In this document: positions 24,001 to 31,624 of the stretch, piece by piece
Layout of the letters: each line of letters starts with the position of its first letter
How positions within the stretch are numbered: the first letter of the stretch is position 1
NCBI RefSeq assembly: GCF_023700745.1
Contig: NZ_JAMPYG010000011.1
Coordinates: forward strand, 1 to 64,000
Source: Rhodoferax sp.
GTDB lineage: Bacteria; Pseudomonadota; Gammaproteobacteria; Burkholderiales; Burkholderiaceae_C
Reading direction: 5' to 3'
Length of the DNA stretch: 64,000 nucleotides
Program-made: the position numbers and the translations under genes
The notes under the pieces: model-generated
What the model saw: the letters and a program-made list of their open reading frames with translations, nothing else
Database searches by the model: none
Told to the model about the DNA's origin: nothing

Positions 24001-26077
24001 CCGCGCCCAGGCGGGGTTCGATGGACGCTGGCGGCAGGTCTTCGGGTTGCACCTGTTCCAGCGCGTCGATATTGCGCCGGTAGGCGCTGCCCGACATCAC
24101 AGCCTGCTTGAGCTTGGCCTTCACGTTGCCCGACAGGTAGTCGTCGGCGGTTTTCCAATCGCTATCCGCTGGGTCAAGAAAGACCTGTCCGGCCTCGGCC
24201 AGCGCCTGCAGCACAGCATCTTCGGGCGCGGCCAGCAATCCGGCCATGTAGGCGGGATCAACCCGGCCACGCCATTGGATGGACGCCGCCAGCGCCTCGG
24301 TCGGTTCCCCCGCCGTGGTTGGCTCCACTACCCGTGTCAACGTACGCCGTGTGAACAGCGCCGCTTTCTTGGCGGTGTCCGACTCTTCGTCGTAGTGCTC
24401 CAGCGACAGCAGCAGCGGGTAGTCCGGGTCGCGCCGGAACGCCAGCGCATTGGCCCGGGTGCTCAGGCAACCGTATTTCGTGATGAAGCGGTCGTAAGTG
24501 CCGTTGAGCAAAGCCCGCAGATGACCCAGTCGCCCGTCCTTACTTTCGGACAACTGGGCATCCAGCAGCGAACGAGCGTAGTCCCGGATCGCGCACATGC
24601 CGGTGATCCGGCCTCGTTGTGTGGCGTTGAGCTGGTCATGCACATCGACCATTTCGCTGCCTTCGACCCGGTGCACCCGCCCCTGGTGCAGGCAGTAGCT
24701 GCCGGGACGGGCACCGGGTTCGGCGGGTACCACCACGCGCAAAGCAACCGGTTTTCTCAGCTGAGCTTGATAGACATCAGACGGGAGCAGGGCCACCCGT
24801 TCGGGTAACGTGGCTTCCAGATCACCGTCGAACACCGCGACCGGCACTTCGTCGTAGCAGTTGCTTTCCTGCCGGATTCGGCCGATGCAGAATTCCGGGT
24901 GCTTGGCATACCAGGCATTGATCTGCAGGTATTTCTGGTAACACTGCGGGTCGCGCAGTGCCTCGGGAACGAGGTTGAGGTCCAGCCAGGTGTCGTCGAC
25001 TGTCTCGGCCCGCTGTCGCTTGCGCAGGAACAGGATGTCGGTCTGCACTTCCGTGGACGCAATGCCTGCGAAGGCACCCCGTGGTAGCCGGATTGCACCC
25101 AGCAACTGGGCTTGCGAACCCAGGTAGCGGCGCACGCTGTCATCTTGTGCATCCAGCGTGTAACTGGTGGTGATCAGGCATACCAGTCCACCGGGCCGAA
25201 CCAGATCCAGTGCTCGGCCAAAGAAGTAGTTGTGGATGCTGAAGCGGGCGTAGGGCCGGTTGCTCACGTCGGCGACCTGGTATTTGCCGAATGGCACGTT
25301 GCCGATCACCAGGTCGAACCAGTTGTCGGCGAGTGGGGTCTTCTCGAAAGGAGAAATCCGGACGTCCACACTGCCCGGCGCATACAGCGCCTGCAGCATC
25401 TGTCCAGACAAATGGTCGATCTCGACTGCTGTGACGCTGCTTTGCTCGGCGATGGCCGTTGGCATCGCGCCGATGAAATGACCGATTCCGGCAGCGGGCT
25501 CCAGAATGCGCCCGCCACTGAATCCAAAGCGCTGCACGGCCTGCCAGATGGCCTCAATCACGTGGACTTCGGTGTAGTGGCTGTTGTTGACCGACGCACG
25601 GGCGGATTCGTACTCATCCGGGGTCAGCAGTGCATTCAACTGACGCGCACGTTTGGCCCAGGCCGCGTCTTCGGCTTCGAGGTTGAAGCTGGCGGGCAAG
25701 CCGCCCCAGCCGGTGTAGCGCAGCAAGGTGCTGCGTTCGTCCGGGGTAGCCGGGCGATCCTCGGTGTCAATTTGTCGTAGTGTCTTGATCGCTGCCAGGT
25801 TCGTCTCGAACTTGGTGACGCTGCCGCCCAGATTGTGCAAGTCGGCGCAGATCAACCGTGGCCACAGGTTGCGGGGTGCTGTTTCTGAGGCGCCGTTGAC
25901 TACACGCCAGTTGACACGCTGACGGGCGGGTTCGACCGACTCATCAGCAGAACTTTCCTCCATTGAAGAGGCCAGTTTAGAAACCGACGGTTCGGTCTCG
26001 GTGAAAAGAGCTGCAGGCTCGGACGGCTCCGGATTGAACCCGGGTAGCCATAGGGACGGCGCGGTATAGCGTGCCAT
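21089..26077 (-). CDS. DarB-like DNA methyltransferase-helicase
   Basis: 1662 residues from MARYTAPSLWLPGF at 26077. TGWGGLPASF (about 122-131), EPAAGIGHF (SAM-binding motif I, 193-201) and DLVIGNVPFGKY (motif IV, NPPF variant, 260-263) define an N6-adenine methyltransferase domain. The second half is a superfamily II helicase: GAGKT (about 864-868), VDEAHLH (about 1021-1027) and QREGRILRQGNE (motif VI, about 1358-1369). A long helical C-terminus follows. The arrangement matches phage P1 DarB and plasmid relatives, which protect incoming DNA from restriction. The size, single-gene operon, strong terminator and structured leader suggest tight control. Antirestriction is inference. Confidence 0.8.
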   Translation of the reverse strand: MARYTAPSLWLPGFNPEPSEPAALFTETEPSVSKLASSMEESSADESVEPARQRVNWRVVNGASETAPRNLWPRLICADLHNLGGSVTKFETNLAAIKTLRQIDTEDRPATPDERSTLLRYTGWGGLPASFNLEAEDAAWAKRARQLNALLTPDEYESARASVNNSHYTEVHVIEAIWQAVQRFGFSGGRILEPAAGIGHFIGAMPTAIAEQSSVTAVEIDHLSGQMLQALYAPGSVDVRISPFEKTPLADNWFDLVIGNVPFGKYQVADVSNRPYARFSIHNYFFGRALDLVRPGGLVCLITTSYTLDAQDDSVRRYLGSQAQLLGAIRLPRGAFAGIASTEVQTDILFLRKRQRAETVDDTWLDLNLVPEALRDPQCYQKYLQINAWYAKHPEFCIGRIRQESNCYDEVPVAVFDGDLEATLPERVALLPSDVYQAQLRKPVALRVVVPAEPGARPGSYCLHQGRVHRVEGSEMVDVHDQLNATQRGRITGMCAIRDYARSLLDAQLSESKDGRLGHLRALLNGTYDRFITKYGCLSTRANALAFRRDPDYPLLLSLEHYDEESDTAKKAALFTRRTLTRVVEPTTAGEPTEALAASIQWRGRVDPAYMAGLLAAPEDAVLQALAEAGQVFLDPADSDWKTADDYLSGNVKAKLKQAVMSGSAYRRNIDALEQVQPEDLPPASIEPRLGAVWIPAMDVEAFVQEVLELKDCQVSYSAEAGAWSVRYGEWEARQNVKVTQEFGTSRMNGIELVQCALNVQVPTVRDPDPETDRYVVNSDETLAAREKLGLIKDRFAGWAFEDTVRREKLCRIYNDLFNATRPRQFDGSHLKLPGFSRCFVLHPHQLDSVWRIVQSGNTGLFHVVGAGKTAVCVIASMELRRLGFVTKPCHVVPNHMLQQYTAEFVRLYPNASVLMASKEDLEGDRRRELVSRIATGNWDAVVITHSSFERIKMSPQFTEAFIKEIIHELEMAVRAEKSNDKSNRIVKQLEAMKKNWKARLERLLADQKKDDLLTWELLGIDCLFVDEAHLHKNLYRFTKMTRVAGLPLTSSERAFDLFLKTRYTMQIHGHVQRGVVFATATPVANTMAEIHTMMRYLQPNRLEELGLQQFDAWAATFGESVTALEIAPDGSGYRMHTRFARFINVPELMAVFGEVADIRTAEMLNLPVPPLRGGKARIVACPASQALKAFVETLVLRAEAIRSGHVKPQDDNMLAITTDGRKAALDFRLVAPLAKFDTKGKVAACVGEVMDIWRRSTDFRGAQMVFCDLSSPKGDKGFSVYDDLRQRLIEAGLPDKDIAFVHDADTDIQKATLFKAVRDGRVRVLLGSTAKMGVGTNVQTRLCALHHLDAPWRPCDVEQREGRILRQGNECEEVEIFRYVTEQSFDAYLWQTLETKARFIAQVMKGDKGIRSLEDVELATLSYAEVKALASGNPLVIEKAGVDAEVAKLSTLFSVWRNQRYANESEVGRLPMMIEALEKKIALYAQDVERVEPQTMQGIGLELAGRPVTGPDAVGEVLRGLVKTAKEEVRTGTRMIERVVGRFGGFDLGILAARGEEVPNLYLSGHCLYNAEPYQTGPALVAALMAALESVVKHHTDAVVQLEVRRKRLEDIRLELARTFEHEGRLVNLLARQRELLKQLDLDKDEAGSAKVDAEEVRQAA

Positions 26078-26141
26078 GGGTGTGTTCTCCAAAAAATAGG
26101 GGGAACACATCCACCCACTGGGAGACGTGCTCCCCGGTGGG
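26078..26141 (-). promoter_or_regulatory. Structured 5' leader of DarB-like gene
   Basis: In gene sense CCCAC/GTGGG (outer, 26141-26137 with 26118-26114), GGGAG/CTCCC (inner, 26134-26130 with 26124-26120) and TGTGTTC (26109-26103) pairing with GAACACA (26087-26081). The ribosome-binding site TTGGAG is enclosed. It is the fourth member of the family, with the most diverged but still paired stems. Confidence 0.6.
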
Positions 26142-26289
26142 AAGGAATGAGAGGGTCAGGAATGACCACCCGTGTGTGAACGCGAGCACGCCGGGCTTCC
26201 GGAGAAGCGGCGGGCTCAATAGACTAAGCAGGAAAGAAATAGTCGACCGTCGGACGACGGCAGACGAATGACTCAAGTGGGGGTAAGAA

Positions 26290-26460
26290 CCCAGGTGCGA
26301 ATGACAGGCGCTGGGTGGAACGCCAACAGGGAAGGCGGGTAACGACCGCAACGCCTGAGCAGACTCAGGAGAGCTCCGACGAGCGCGCTTTGGCCGAGGC
26401 CAAGGTGCGGGATCAGTGTGTCATCAAGCTGGGTTTGTTGCGGAGCTTCACGTGAATTGC
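26290..26460 (-). repeat. Conserved noncoding module, copy 3
   Basis: The core is at 26334-26355. Compared with the other copies the arms read GCGG and CCGC instead of GCAG and CTGC, a compensatory change, while the GTAACGA loop is kept. CCTGAG/CTCAGG follows (26354-26369) and ACCCAG/CTGGGT precedes. It lies about 270 bases before the DarB-like start. The rest of the gap to 26798 holds a 68-codon frame (26601-26807) that is weakly like the end of DUF2384 antitoxins and otherwise nothing I recognise. Confidence 0.6.
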
Positions 26461-26777
26461 CTCCGAAATAGTTGACGCAAATGGCGGTTTGCTGGTGGTA
26501 GGCTTGCTACGAGGACTTAGCCTGTACGAGCTAGGGCCTATTTGTTCAGGAAATCACAGCATTGTCGAATCGAATGTGGTAAATCGCGCTGAGGGAGGTA
26601 TTGCACGCATCGGTTCACTTCGTTCACGCGATGCCGGTGGCTGCGCGTGAACCTATGGAGGAGATCGCTTCGACCGTCAACCCTGTTGCCAAGGTATTTG
26701 GCGGTGATGTGTTGAAGACCGCAACGTGGTTCGAAGAGAGAAACCCGTTGTTTGGAGATGTAGTACGAACAACTAGT

Positions 26778-26813
26778 TTGCGTATATTTGGATTTGTGGT
26801 AAGATAATCTTAC
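26778..26813 (+). promoter_or_regulatory. Promoter/operator of the thymine-nucleotide locus
   Basis: TTGCGT (26778-26783), a 16-base spacer and TAAGAT (26800-26805) form a possible promoter. The -10 falls in the palindrome GTAAGATAATCTTAC (26799-26813), a likely binding site for the XRE regulator encoded second in the operon. The first gene starts at 26842. Confidence 0.55.
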
Positions 26814-26841
26814 GGCTGGTAAGTCCAGCGTGGAGACCTGA

Positions 26842-27156
26842 ATGGACGCGAACTTGGTACATCAAAAACTGGTTGAAGTGCTTCAATCAATCCAGTCATC
26901 CAGTGGGCTTGACTGCCCGTCAATTGTTGGCACGACAAAGCCGCTTGAGAGCCTTCCGAAGTTTGACAGCAAGATTTGGCCGGTAGCAATCGGTATGCTC
27001 GCGGCAGAACTGGGGATCACTATTGCCGATGATGTGAATATTTTTCGACGTGAAAAGAGTTGCATCGCGTTGACCATTGATGAAACTGTCGCTATGGTCA
27101 TCGCCCTGGCCCAAGCACAAACTCCTGCTGAAGCCAAACAGGCAAATGCGTCATGA
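26842..27156 (+). CDS. Acyl-carrier-protein-like protein
   Basis: 104 residues. The segment ESLPKFDSKIWPVAIGMLAAELGITIADDVNIF, then ALTIDETVAMVIALAQ, has the helix II and helix III pattern of acyl carrier proteins. The Asp-Ser pair (D42-S43) is where phosphopantetheine is attached; the following residue is Lys instead of the usual Leu or Met. The start of the protein (LVHQKLVEVLQSI) fits helix I. An AcpS-type transferase is encoded later in the same operon, which supports the call. It overlaps the XRE gene by four bases. Probably carries an acyl or aminoacyl group during synthesis of a modified nucleotide; this is inference. Confidence 0.6.
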   Translation: MDANLVHQKLVEVLQSIQSSSGLDCPSIVGTTKPLESLPKFDSKIWPVAIGMLAAELGITIADDVNIFRREKSCIALTIDETVAMVIALAQAQTPAEAKQANAS

Positions 27157-27521
27157 CTGAATCACAAGATTCCAAGCGTGCTGTGATTGCGACACGCCTG
27201 CGTGAAGCAAGAAAAATGGCAGGCGTATCGCAAGGCCAGGTCGCAAAGCTGTTGGGGATGCATCGACCGACCATCTCGGAGATCGAAGCAGGCAATCGGA
27301 GGGTATCGGCCGAGGAGCTTTCCAAGTTCGCCGAAATGTATGACGTTACTGTCTCCTGGTTGCTTGCAGAGACTGCTGACCAACTCGAAGTGGATGATCC
27401 GCGTCTGCAACTGGCGGCCAGAGAGCTTAGCAAACTCAAGCCCGACGATCTAGACCGACTCCTTCGGCTATTGGCATCCATGCGCGGTTCGGACTCAGAT
27501 GATGGAGGTTCTGCCACATGA
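27153..27521 (+). CDS. XRE-family repressor
   Basis: 122 residues with a standard helix-turn-helix at about 12-66 (IATRLREARKMAGVSQGQVAKLLGMHRPTISEIEAGNRRVSAEELSKFAEMYDVTVSWLL). The C-terminal part is helical and ends in a Ser/Asp tail. It overlaps both neighbours by four bases (ATGA). XRE plus ImmA/IrrE pairs act as repressor and anti-repressor protease in ICEBs1 and phages, so this protein probably represses the promoter at 26778 until cleaved. Confidence 0.85.
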   Translation: MTESQDSKRAVIATRLREARKMAGVSQGQVAKLLGMHRPTISEIEAGNRRVSAEELSKFAEMYDVTVSWLLAETADQLEVDDPRLQLAARELSKLKPDDLDRLLRLLASMRGSDSDDGGSAT

Positions 27522-28411
27522 GCGCTTCACATCAATCCTCACCCATGGCCGAGGCTCGAAAGCCGCTTGTCATGAAAGGAATGCAGGCTGCTATAGCAGC
27601 ACGAACTAAAGCTGGCATTGATCTCAAGAGTCCGACCTGTATTTACGGTTTGTGCGAAAAGCACAGCGTCACCGTGCGCTTCAATGACATCAATATGGAA
27701 GGCATGTACGACCGTACGTCTAAGCCACGTATCCATGTGTCGGCTTTGCGGCCGCTCGCAAGGCGTGCATTCACTTGCGCCCATGAATTGGGCCACCACG
27801 TGCTTGGGCATGGTTCCACAATTGATGAGTTGCAAGAAGAGCAGTCAAAAAGCGTGGAGCGACCAGCGAATGAGGTCCTCGCTGATGCTTTCGCTGCGTT
27901 TGTACTCATGCCAACTCTGGGGCTACGCGAGGCATTCTCCAAACGTGGCCTGGATCCAAATAAGGCTTCTGCCGTTGACATGTACGCCATAGCGTGCAAT
28001 TTCGGCGTGGGACAGTCGACATTGGTAAATCATCTTGCTTACGGAATCGAGATGATCAGCTCGGCTCAGCGAAACCAATTGGGGAGAGTTACGCCGAAAA
28101 TGATTCGAACGCAATTGTTGGGCGAAGTGGTGTCTGAACCGTTAACGGTAGCTGATCAGCACTGGAACTCAGCTACGCTAGATGCGGAGGAGGGGGCTCT
28201 TCTGCTACTACCCACAAAGGTGGTTGCCGATACTACGATGCTGATGCCTGAAAGGGATCTGGCGGTTGGAAGACTCTTCAGAGCAATACAGCCCGGAATT
28301 ACGCGCGTCGTAATTCCGGGCACGCCGTGGGCCACATACGTACGGGTCGCTCGTCGGCAGTACGTGGGGTTAGCCCGATTTCGCCACTTGGAGGATATGA
28401 CCGATGACTAA
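27518..28411 (+). CDS. ImmA/IrrE-family metalloprotease
   Basis: 297 residues. CAHELGHHVLGHG (HELGH at 89-93) is the zincin active site, and NEVLADAFAAFVLMP contains the third ligand region typical of the family. The C-terminal 150 residues include a possible sensor domain. ImmA cleaves its cognate XRE repressor when a signal is sensed. It lies directly after the XRE gene (ATGA overlap) and before the nucleotide enzymes, so it would switch on its own operon. The signal is unknown; a nucleotide or DNA modification state would fit the neighbours. Confidence 0.85.
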   Translation: MSASHQSSPMAEARKPLVMKGMQAAIAARTKAGIDLKSPTCIYGLCEKHSVTVRFNDINMEGMYDRTSKPRIHVSALRPLARRAFTCAHELGHHVLGHGSTIDELQEEQSKSVERPANEVLADAFAAFVLMPTLGLREAFSKRGLDPNKASAVDMYAIACNFGVGQSTLVNHLAYGIEMISSAQRNQLGRVTPKMIRTQLLGEVVSEPLTVADQHWNSATLDAEEGALLLLPTKVVADTTMLMPERDLAVGRLFRAIQPGITRVVIPGTPWATYVRVARRQYVGLARFRHLEDMTDD

Positions 28412-29258
28412 AAGACAAGCCCCTATAACGGGTCCGCTGCTTATTGACGAATCAGACTTGTCGAGAGCCTGGGCAAAGGCCGTGCTGCACGTTGTAGATC
28501 ACGCAGGTACCGAAATATCACCACTTATTCTCAGCCTGACTGGCTTTGACGATGCTGGTAATCCAGCTGAATCACAATCTGTGCGCATAGCATTGGATGC
28601 ATTGTTGCTCGCAAAAGGATTGCGAAATGTTGAAGATGTAGCATTCACCATATTCCCGCAGCGCCTTTGGACGGTTGCGCAAGGTGATCGGGCCCGTCTG
28701 TTCAAGTATTACCGTGAAGCCTTTCCTAGATACCAGGCAATGAACCCGAAAGACAACCGCCGTGGTTTGTACTTTGAACGACTGACCCAGTACAAGCGAG
28801 GGCCCTGCGACGGCAATCAACTCGAATGGATACTCTCACAGTTCAACGACCGTGAAGGCGTGCGACGATCCATGTTTCAGGCAAGCGTGTTTGACCCAGA
28901 GCGAGATCACGTTGCTGATGCCCAACTGCAGTTTCCCTGTCTGCAGCATGTCACATTTGAACCAACAAAGGGAGGATTGGTGATCAATGCGTTCTATGCT
29001 ACGCAACAACTTTTTGTGAAGGCTTATGGGAACTATCTCGGGATTGCACAGCTTGGCGCCTTCATGGCGCACGAAATGCACATGAAATTGACCCGGATGA
29101 ACGTGATTATTGGGGTTGCAAAGATTGATCAACGTATCTCCAAAACCGATCCAGCGTTAGGGCCGTTGCTCACTGTTGCTCGCGAGTGTGTATTCCAAAA
29201 AACACTAGAAGCCGCAGTGGCAGCAGCGGAAGTTCCAGTTGTTGAGAGGGTAAATTGA
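28404..29258 (+). CDS. Divergent thymidylate-synthase-fold protein
   Basis: 284 residues. The second half follows the thymidylate synthase pattern: GVRRSMFQASVFDP (dUMP phosphate Arg region, R154-R155), QFPCLQHVTF (nucleophile Cys, C179, in place of PCH), INAFYATQQLFVKAYGNYLGIAQLGAFMAHEM (the lYQRSaD-FLG-PFN helix with N210). The usual His after the Cys is Leu and the dUMP-contacting QRS-D is ATQQL. It retains the Cys, so it may act on a pyrimidine nucleotide with a different cofactor or donor. It overlaps the protease gene by eight bases. Assignment is by pattern and should be tested by structure prediction. Confidence 0.6.
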   Translation: MTKRQAPITGPLLIDESDLSRAWAKAVLHVVDHAGTEISPLILSLTGFDDAGNPAESQSVRIALDALLLAKGLRNVEDVAFTIFPQRLWTVAQGDRARLFKYYREAFPRYQAMNPKDNRRGLYFERLTQYKRGPCDGNQLEWILSQFNDREGVRRSMFQASVFDPERDHVADAQLQFPCLQHVTFEPTKGGLVINAFYATQQLFVKAYGNYLGIAQLGAFMAHEMHMKLTRMNVIIGVAKIDQRISKTDPALGPLLTVARECVFQKTLEAAVAAAEVPVVERVN

Positions 29259-30409
29259 AGCACGTAGCAAGTGAGCGCACGGTCATCTGCAAGGCGCCAG
29301 ATTCACCTGCTATAGCCCAAGTGCAATCCGCACCGCCGTCACATATGTCCCCGCTCAAGTTGAGCGTGGTGTACGACAGCTACTGGCGATTTGCGGTCGA
29401 GCGGCAGAACGTCTACTTTCGCCGACTAGCCCATGAACCAGAGCCGTGGACCAATGACCCCATTATCTCCGTGCACAAATTTACCAATGCGTACCGGGCA
29501 TCCGACAGGGTCAGTCAATACCTAATACGCAACGTTATTTATAGGGATGACTTGCCAAGTTCTGAGTCGGAAGTGCTCTTCCGGACTATGCTCTTCAAGC
29601 TCTTTAATAAAATTGAAACGTGGGAACTTCTAGAACACACCTTCGGAGAAATCACGTTTAAAAACTACAAGTTTGAACACTACGATAGAGTTCTGAGTCA
29701 GGCAATGAAGGCAGGTGGACGCATCTACTCGGCTGCGTACATCATGCCGCCAGGAGGGTCGGCATTTGGGCATTCCGCGAAGCATCAGAACCACCTGTGT
29801 CTACTTGAAAAGATGATGGCCGATGATCTCGCGGGTCAGCTACACAAGATGCGCAGGATGCAACCGGCATTTGAACTGCTAAGAAGCTATCCAACGATCG
29901 GGGACTTTCTTGCCTACCAGTTCGTCACTGACATTAACTACACTGAGATCACGGACTTCACCGAAATGGATTTCGTTGTGCCGGGCCCGGGCGCGCGCGA
30001 TGGGCTTAAAAAGTGTTTTGTAGATGGCGCTGGCCTCAATGACGCTGAACTCATACGCCTCATGGTCGACAATCAAGAGCGAGAGTTTGAGCGGTTGGGA
30101 ATTCAATTTCAGTCACTGTGGGGGCGCAGACTTCAATTGATCGATTGTCAGAATCTATTTTGCGAAGTTGATAAGTACGCGCGTGTTGCTCACCCCGAGG
30201 TATCAGGCATTTCTGGACGAACACGCATCAAACAGAAGTTTTCACCAACGGGTTATCCAGTAAGTCCATGGTATCCGCCGAAATGGGGCATCAACGACAA
30301 GATACAGGCGCAGCTTAAGCTTGCCGATCCGATTCGTAATGATCGGAAACCCGGCAGCCAAGCAATGAGCGGGCGTCAAGCAATGCTTAAGTTGGAAAGC
30401 GGATCATGA
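29255..30409 (+). CDS. HMUDK-helical/aGPT-Pplase-type thymine hypermodification protein
   Basis: 384 residues from a TTG at 29255 behind GAGAGG. It has the full helical pattern I associate with the 5-hydroxymethyl-dU DNA kinase helical (formerly aGPT-Pplase2) family: YWRFAVERQNVYFRRL, PWTNDPIISVHKFTNAYRASDRVSQYLIRNVIY, MLFKLFNKIETWELL, IYSAAYIMPPG, KHQNHL, FLAYQFVTDINYTE, FVVPGPGARDGLKKCF and LIDCQNLFCEVDKYARVAHP. Phage relatives take part in hypermodification of thymine in DNA. No P-loop is present in this chain. It sits between two nucleotide/carrier genes, so a role in making a modified thymine is likely, though its substrate is unknown. Confidence 0.7.
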   Translation: MKHVASERTVICKAPDSPAIAQVQSAPPSHMSPLKLSVVYDSYWRFAVERQNVYFRRLAHEPEPWTNDPIISVHKFTNAYRASDRVSQYLIRNVIYRDDLPSSESEVLFRTMLFKLFNKIETWELLEHTFGEITFKNYKFEHYDRVLSQAMKAGGRIYSAAYIMPPGGSAFGHSAKHQNHLCLLEKMMADDLAGQLHKMRRMQPAFELLRSYPTIGDFLAYQFVTDINYTEITDFTEMDFVVPGPGARDGLKKCFVDGAGLNDAELIRLMVDNQEREFERLGIQFQSLWGRRLQLIDCQNLFCEVDKYARVAHPEVSGISGRTRIKQKFSPTGYPVSPWYPPKWGINDKIQAQLKLADPIRNDRKPGSQAMSGRQAMLKLESGS

Positions 30410-30939
30410 AATTCAATAGCAAAAAGCTTGATGACCGTGAGCGCATCGGTCGCATGACCTCTACTGGGATTTCCCTCGTACCGCGACGTCATATCAAGCA
30501 CAAGTTGAGGGGGCGATCGCAAACTGACAACACTCAAAAGTCCATGTCTCGACATGGCAATTTGATCGGTCATGGCCTGGATGTTGTCGACGTCGCGGAG
30601 TTTTCCCGTTTGCTACGCCTGCCTGCTTGCGCATTCTTAGACCGCTATTTCACGGAGTCCGAACTATTTGCGGCGGGGGAAGGTGTGACCCGAACAGAAA
30701 GACTAGCTGGGCGATTCGCGATCAAGGAAGCGGTGCTTAAGGCGTTGTGTATTGGGTGGGGAGACGGCGTCTCCTTTACCGACGTCGAAGTCATCACTCA
30801 TACTACGGGTGCGCCCTCTGTCGTATTGCATCGCAAGTTAGAGGATCTGCAGAGAGAACGCCACATTGCCGGTTGGCTTGTGAGCTCAAGTCACACAGAC
30901 GTTGTCGCAGTTGGCAGTGCTATTGCGTTTGGCATGTGA
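30406..30939 (+). CDS. AcpS-type 4'-phosphopantetheinyl transferase
   Basis: 177 residues; the conserved domain starts near 50 (IGHGLDVVDVAEFSRLL with the Mg ligand D59, then FLDRYFTESELFAAG, RFAIKEAVLKAL with E108 and K112, and SSSHTDVVAVGSAIAF). AcpS transfers phosphopantetheine from CoA to the Ser of a carrier protein. I kept the start that overlaps the previous stop (ATGA at 30406), though the ATG at 30544 would give the usual AcpS length. It should activate the ACP-like protein at 26842. A dedicated AcpS is surplus to the host's own, which argues for a self-contained pathway. Confidence 0.75.
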   Translation: MKFNSKKLDDRERIGRMTSTGISLVPRRHIKHKLRGRSQTDNTQKSMSRHGNLIGHGLDVVDVAEFSRLLRLPACAFLDRYFTESELFAAGEGVTRTERLAGRFAIKEAVLKALCIGWGDGVSFTDVEVITHTTGAPSVVLHRKLEDLQRERHIAGWLVSSSHTDVVAVGSAIAFGM

Positions 30940-30996
30940 ACGGCCGTTGCTGAGACAGAAAAATTCCTCGCGTATCAATTTGAGCATCGGATTTGC

Positions 30997-31599
30997 ATGA
31001 AAAACGACGGAGCGCTGTATGTGTTTGAAGGGCCTGATTCGGTCGGAAAGACTACATTGGCCAGACTCCTTACGGAGCAGTTAGTAGCACGCGGTGTTGA
31101 CTGCGTTCACTTGGCTTTCCCAGGAAATGAAATCGGTACTGTGGGAAATTTAATTTATAGGCTCCATCACGAGCCTCAGCAATTTGGAATTGACAGCTTG
31201 TCTGCCACGGCACTTCAAATGCTGCATGTTGCCGCCCACGTGGATGCCATTCAAACCAGAATTCTTCCAGCCTTAGCACTTGGGAAGACCGTCATTTTGG
31301 ATCGATTTTGGTGGTCGACAGATGTTTATGGCCAACTATGCGGTCTAAATAATACGTTGGTGGAATCGATTATTGCGCCGGAAAAGCATATTTGGGGTGA
31401 GACTGTTCCCACTGTAGTTTTCTTACTTGAGCGAAACGCACCATTCGAGTTTCCGGTGTCGGATTACTGGCGCAGATGTACAAGTCTGTATTCACACCTA
31501 GCGGATGCGCAATTGGAAAAGCATCGCATTGTTCGAGTGAGCAATGAAGGTGAAATTAGTACGCCACTGTCCATCATCATGCAAGCGGCCATTGCGTGA
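30997..31599 (+). CDS. Thymidylate-kinase-like P-loop protein
   Basis: 200 residues. GPDSVGKTTLARLL is the P-loop (12-19), preceded by YVFEG as in dTMP kinases. ILDRFWWSTDVYG holds the DRxxxS/T-like motif (D102, R103) of the family, and the C-terminal helix-rich half fits. The usual TMK LID Arg pattern is not evident, so the substrate could be a modified dTMP rather than dTMP. It is the last gene of the + operon, 58 bases after the AcpS gene, and converges on the thymidylate synthase gene of the opposite strand. Confidence 0.7.
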   Translation: MKNDGALYVFEGPDSVGKTTLARLLTEQLVARGVDCVHLAFPGNEIGTVGNLIYRLHHEPQQFGIDSLSATALQMLHVAAHVDAIQTRILPALALGKTVILDRFWWSTDVYGQLCGLNNTLVESIIAPEKHIWGETVPTVVFLLERNAPFEFPVSDYWRRCTSLYSHLADAQLEKHRIVRVSNEGEISTPLSIIMQAAIA

Positions 31600-31624
31600 T
31601 TCGGTTGAGGAAGTAGAAGTTTTC

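Noticed and set aside
26601..26807. A 68-codon frame weakly like a DUF2384 C-terminus.
   Set aside because: Start is a TTG without ribosome-binding site and it runs into the promoter of the next operon; at most a remnant.
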